Shown in pieces: positions 47,066 through 50,564 of a stretch of DNA of 50,564 nt. Numbering within the stretch: position 1 is the first letter of the stretch; the number at the start of each line of letters is the position of its first letter. Both the position numbers and the translations under genes were made by a program. The notes below the pieces were generated by a model. That model was not told the DNA's origin. It saw nothing but the letters and a program-made list of their open reading frames with translations, and made no database searches. The DNA is from Acidovorax sp. (GTDB lineage Bacteria > Pseudomonadota > Gammaproteobacteria > Burkholderiales > Burkholderiaceae_C): the NCBI RefSeq assembly GCF_016783915.1, contig NZ_JADHVT010000020.1, forward strand, positions 1-50,564, in the 5' to 3' direction.

Positions 47066-47704
47066 ATGTCATCCCGCTCCCCTGCCGCCTCCGCAGCGCC
47101 TGCCCCCCTGGCCGTGCCCCACAGCCTGACGGAAGATGCCGTAGCCATCTTCACCGGGGTGTTGCTGATCTCGGTGGGGGTGGCGTTTTTCACCAGCGCG
47201 GGGTTGCTCACGGGCGGCACGGCGGGGTTGGCATTCTTGCTGCACTACGCCACGGGCATCGGTTTTGGCAAGATTTTCTTTGTGCTCAACCTGCCGTTTT
47301 ACTGGCTGGCACTGCGCAAGCTGGGCCGCGCCTTCACCGTCAAGACCTTCATCGCGGTGCTGCTCTTGTCGCTGCTGACCGAGCTGCAGTCGCAGTTCCT
47401 ACAGTTTGCGCAGTTGCAGCCGCTGTATGCCGCCATTGCGGGCGGGCTGATCACGGGCACCGGGTTTCTGGTGCTGTTCCGCCACCGCTGCAGCCTGGGC
47501 GGCGTGGGCATTGCGGCGCTGTACCTGCAAGACCGCTACGGCTGGCGCGCTGGCAAGGTGCAGATGGCTGTGGACTGCTGCATCGTGCTGCTGGCCCTGT
47601 GGACGGTGGAGCCCCTGCGCGTGGCCTGGTCCATTGCTGGCGCCGTGGCACTCAACCTGGTGCTGGCCATGAACCACCGGCCAGGCCGCTACATGGCGGT
47701 GTAG
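47066..47704 (+). CDS. YitT-family membrane protein
   Basis: The 212-residue protein has about five membrane segments, including ILISVGVAFFTSAGLLTGG-type VLLISVGVAFFTSAGLLTGG near residue 32 and LPLYAAIAGGLITGTGFLVL-like YAAIAGGLITGTGFLVLFRH near 128. The GLxTGGTAGLAFLL and GGVGIAALYLQDRYG motifs fit the YitT/DUF161 family of unknown transport role. I chose the ATG at 47066, since the longer upstream frame runs back through the repeat copy. It is convergent with the PAS-GGDEF-EAL gene. Confidence 0.86.
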   Translation: MSSRSPAASAAPAPLAVPHSLTEDAVAIFTGVLLISVGVAFFTSAGLLTGGTAGLAFLLHYATGIGFGKIFFVLNLPFYWLALRKLGRAFTVKTFIAVLLLSLLTELQSQFLQFAQLQPLYAAIAGGLITGTGFLVLFRHRCSLGGVGIAALYLQDRYGWRAGKVQMAVDCCIVLLALWTVEPLRVAWSIAGAVALNLVLAMNHRPGRYMAV

Positions 47705-47749
47705 TCCCGGGCCGCAGGCGATTGAGCGCCCTGCAGAGACGCACCCCGT

Positions 47750-50564
47750 CTACGTGGAAACCTGCCAGCCCAGCCCGCTGTGCAGCCGGTGCTCCAGCGC
47801 CTCGATGGGCACCGGGCGGCTGAACAGGTAGCCCTGCCACAGCGTGCAGCCGTGGCGCTCCAGAAACGCGCGCTGCGCCTCGGTCTCGACCCCCTCGGCA
47901 ATCACGTCGATGCCCAGGCTCTGGGCCATGCCGATGATGGTCTGCACGATGAGCGCATCGGTGTGCTGAATGCCGATGTTGCGCACAAAGCTCTGGTCGA
48001 TCTTGAGCTGGTCCAGCGGCAGCCGTGTCAGGTACGACAGCGACGACTGGCCGGTGCCAAAGTCGTCCATCGAAAAGCGCAGGCCCAGCGCTCGCAACGC
48101 GTTCATCTTGGCGATGGTGTCGTCCACGTTGTCCAGCGCCAGGCTCTCGGTCAGCTCCAGCTTCAGGCGGTCGGGCCGCGCGCCGGTCTGGCGCAGCACG
48201 GCCACCACCTGCTCCACGAAGTCGGCCTGTCGGAACTGGCGCGCGCTCACGTTCACCGCCAGTTGCAGGTCGGCCGTAGCGGGGTGCTCCTGCCAGCGAC
48301 ACAGCTGCGCACATGCAGTCTGCAGCACCCACAGGCCAATGGGCAGGATGAGTCCGGTCTCTTCGGCCAGCGGGATGAACTCGAACGGTGGCACCATGCC
48401 GCGCGCCGGGTGGTTCCAGCGGATCAGCACCTCGGCCCCCACCACGTGGGTGCCGCAGCCCACCTGCACCTGGTAGTGCAGTGTGAACTGGCCTTGGTCC
48501 AGCGCAGCGCGCAGGTCGTTCTCCAGCGCAGCGCGGGCGGTCAATGCGGCCTGCATGCGGGGGTCAAAAAAGCGGATGCCGTTGCGCCCTGCCGTCTTGG
48601 CGGCGTACATGGCCAGGTCGGCGTGCTTGACCACGTCTTCCACCGTCTGGCTCTGGCCACTGAACAACACCGCGCCCACGCTGGTGGTGCTGTGCACATG
48701 GTGCGATGCGAGCTGGTAGGGCTGGTTGAGCGCGGCCAGAATCTTTTCGCCCACCGTCTGCGCCTGCTCGGCCGCGTCGGTGGCGAGGGCACCCAGGTCT
48801 TCCAGCAGCACCAGAAACTCGTCACCGCCCAGCCTTGCCACGGTGTCGCCTTCACGCACGCAGGCTGTCAGCCGCTGGGCCACCTGCTGCAGCAGCACAT
48901 CGCCCATGTCGTGGCCCAGGGTATCGTTGAGGTTCTTGAAGTGGTCCAGGTCCAGGCAAAGCAGTGCCCCTTGCAGCCCTGAGCGCGCGCTGGTGGCAAA
49001 GGCCTGTTGCAGCCGGTCCATCATCAGGCGGCGGTTGGGCAGATGGGTGAGCGGGTCGTAGAACGCCAGGTGCTCGATCTCGCGCGCCGCCGCCGCGCGC
49101 TGGGTGATGTCGCTGAGCGTGGCCACATAGTGCGTCAGCACCCCGTGCTGGTCTGTCACAGCGGTGATGGCCATGAAGTGCAGGTTCACCTCGCCGCTCT
49201 TGCAGCGGTTCCACAGCTCGCCCTTCCACTCGCCGGTGCTGGCCAGGCTGGCCCACATGGCATCAAAAAACGCCTTGTCGTGGTGGCCCGAGGCCAGCAG
49301 GCTGGTGCGGCGGCCCACCACCTCATCGGCGCTGTAGCCGGTGATGCGGCTGAACGCGCGGTTGGTGCGCAGGATGAGCGTGTCCGCGTCGGTGACGATC
49401 ATGCCCTCTTGGGACTCGAACGCAATGGCCGCAATGCGCAGCTCGTTCTCGTCGCGCTTGCGGGCCGAGATGTCCTTGCCCACGCCCCGGTAGCCGCAAA
49501 ACACACCGTCGTCGTCAAACACGGGCGTGCCGCTGATGGACACCCAGTACGAGCAGCCCTGCTGGTCGCGGCGCTCGAACTCGAAGTCGCGGAACTCCTG
49601 GTGGCGCTCCAGCAGCGCGCGGTGTTCTTCCCACAGCGCGTCGCTCATGCCCGGTGCTGCCAGCTCCCAGCGCGTCTTGCCCATGTGCAGCGCGGCCTCC
49701 TGCACCAGCCGGTCATCGGCCCGACCCTCGACATGCGTGAGGCGAAACTGCGCGTCCTGCTCCCAGTACCAGTCGGACGACAGCGCCGTGAGGGTGCGAA
49801 AGCGCGCCTCGTTGTCCTCCAGCTTGCGACGCACCCGGTAGGACTCGCTGACGTCGCTGAACACCAGTACCACGCCCACGATCTGTCCCTGCGCGTTGCG
49901 AATGGGGGCGGCGCTGTCGGCGATGTGGTACTCGGCACCGTGCCGGGCCAGCAGGGTGGTGTGGTTGCTCAACGCCACCACCTGGCCACGGTCCATCACC
50001 AGCTGCACCGGGTCTACCTGCGGCTCGCGGGTGCCGGTGTTGACGATGCGAAACACCTCGGGCAAGGGCTGCCCCATGGCCTGCGCCAGGGGCCAGCCCG
50101 TCAGGCGCTCGGCCACCGCGTTCATGCGGGTGATTCGGCCCTGCGCGTCGGTGGCGATCACGCCATCGCCGATGGAGTGCAGCGTGATGGCCAGGTTTTC
50201 TTCGCTCTGGCGCAGTTCGGCCTCGGCTTTCTGGCGGGTCAGCGCCATGCGGTCAAAGCGGCGGCCCAGCTCGGTCAGCTCCTGCAGGCCCGTGGCGGGC
50301 ACGCGCGACACATAGCGCCCCTCGGCCAGTTCGTCCGTGGCGTGCAGCAGGCGCCGCAGGGGCCGCATCACACCGCGTCGCACCCCCACCTGCGCCACGG
50401 CAAAGGACAGCACCAGGCCACCCAGCAAGAACGCCATCTCGGTCCACATGCGGCGATTGGCCGCGGCGTACAAGTTGTCCAGCGGCACGGCCAGGCTCAT
50501 GGTGGCCACGGGTTTTCCGCCCGCCTCGATGAGTGGCTGGAGCACCACCAGCTCAGGGGTGCCA
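47750..50564 (-). CDS. Membrane PAS-GGDEF-EAL cyclic-di-GMP protein, 5' end cut by window edge
   Basis: The frame is open to the right edge, so the sensor N-terminus is outside; the visible part is about 937 residues. In order: end of a periplasmic sensor domain, one membrane segment (MAFLLGGLVLSFAVAQVGV), a HAMP domain (PLRRLLHATDELAEGRYVSR), three PAS domains (about 120-490), a GGDEF domain with active site RLGGDEFLVLLEDL and an upstream RxxD inhibitory site (REGD), and an EAL domain. The EAL motif reads EVLIRW, followed by NVSARQF, ELTESLALD, MDDFGTGQSSLSYL, LKIDQSFV and VIAEGVETEAQ, so both domains keep their key residues. It should make and/or break cyclic-di-GMP in response to a periplasmic and cytoplasmic signal. 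Confidence 0.95.
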   Translation of the reverse strand, partial: GTPELVVLQPLIEAGGKPVATMSLAVPLDNLYAAANRRMWTEMAFLLGGLVLSFAVAQVGVRRGVMRPLRRLLHATDELAEGRYVSRVPATGLQELTELGRRFDRMALTRQKAEAELRQSEENLAITLHSIGDGVIATDAQGRITRMNAVAERLTGWPLAQAMGQPLPEVFRIVNTGTREPQVDPVQLVMDRGQVVALSNHTTLLARHGAEYHIADSAAPIRNAQGQIVGVVLVFSDVSESYRVRRKLEDNEARFRTLTALSSDWYWEQDAQFRLTHVEGRADDRLVQEAALHMGKTRWELAAPGMSDALWEEHRALLERHQEFRDFEFERRDQQGCSYWVSISGTPVFDDDGVFCGYRGVGKDISARKRDENELRIAAIAFESQEGMIVTDADTLILRTNRAFSRITGYSADEVVGRRTSLLASGHHDKAFFDAMWASLASTGEWKGELWNRCKSGEVNLHFMAITAVTDQHGVLTHYVATLSDITQRAAAAREIEHLAFYDPLTHLPNRRLMMDRLQQAFATSARSGLQGALLCLDLDHFKNLNDTLGHDMGDVLLQQVAQRLTACVREGDTVARLGGDEFLVLLEDLGALATDAAEQAQTVGEKILAALNQPYQLASHHVHSTTSVGAVLFSGQSQTVEDVVKHADLAMYAAKTAGRNGIRFFDPRMQAALTARAALENDLRAALDQGQFTLHYQVQVGCGTHVVGAEVLIRWNHPARGMVPPFEFIPLAEETGLILPIGLWVLQTACAQLCRWQEHPATADLQLAVNVSARQFRQADFVEQVVAVLRQTGARPDRLKLELTESLALDNVDDTIAKMNALRALGLRFSMDDFGTGQSSLSYLTRLPLDQLKIDQSFVRNIGIQHTDALIVQTIIGMAQSLGIDVIAEGVETEAQRAFLERHGCTLWQGYLFSRPVPIEALEHRLHSGLGWQVST

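Noticed and set aside
47705..47749. Terminator between the YitT and PAS-GGDEF-EAL genes
   Set aside because: GCAGGCG..CGCCCTGC pairs only imperfectly and has no T-tract.

Overview
The window comes from a high-GC betaproteobacterium, most probably a member of the Comamonadaceae close to Acidovorax. I infer this from protein-level resemblance, the rimP-nusA-infB-rbfA-truB-typA gene order, and a dispersed short repeat that I associate with that family. No database search was possible. Most of the window is ordinary chromosomal backbone, and I found no CRISPR array, insertion sequence, rRNA operon or recognisable defence island.

Layout. The left edge cuts an anti-sigma-factor-like gene. A short minus-strand pair follows (enoyl-CoA hydratase/3-hydroxyisobutyryl-CoA hydrolase family and an EamA transporter). 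Next is the translation/transcription operon rimP-nusA-infB-rbfA-truB-typA, read right to left from about 11.1 kb to a strong terminator at 2.75 kb. A 1147-residue SWIM-SNF2 helicase precedes it. From 15.0 to 17.5 kb lie a thioredoxin-like protein and two c-type cytochromes, divergent from a MocR-type regulator with a direct-repeat operator. From 19.4 to 25.3 kb is a patchwork: small unknown genes, two gene remnants, a P-loop kinase with a structured leader, a DsbA-family protein, a metallo-beta-lactamase-fold protein with a divergent LysR regulator, a FlxA-like protein and a frameshifted conserved gene. From 25.6 to 38.5 kb are a lipocalin, the yejABEF peptide ABC importer, fabI, an exported ATP-dependent DNA ligase, a fasciclin protein, a large Orn/Lys/Arg decarboxylase and an NfeD/SPFH pair. 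A tRNA-Ser(GGA) gene at 38.6 kb is followed by a small accessory stretch with a broken phage gene. Then come an MCE (Mla-like) lipid-transport cluster without an ATPase gene, a MerR-type metal regulator with its cation transporter and an SRPBCC-DUF3703 fusion, a YitT protein, and a PAS-GGDEF-EAL protein cut by the right edge.

The most interesting structure not explained by gene calls is a dispersed repeat of about 50-60 bp. Ten copies (one partial) carry a shared right-hand block close to AGCTATCAAAAxxATAGC and usually a left block containing TAGCGCT. Copies lie between genes, inside truB and the hydratase gene, and across the 3' ends of three genes, where they supply C-terminal residues and/or stop codons. 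Other leads are a hairpin with a U-tract just downstream of the candidate rimP-nusA promoter, a promoter followed by two alternative terminator hairpins ahead of the P-loop kinase, and several clear operator layouts (MocR, LysR and MerR types).
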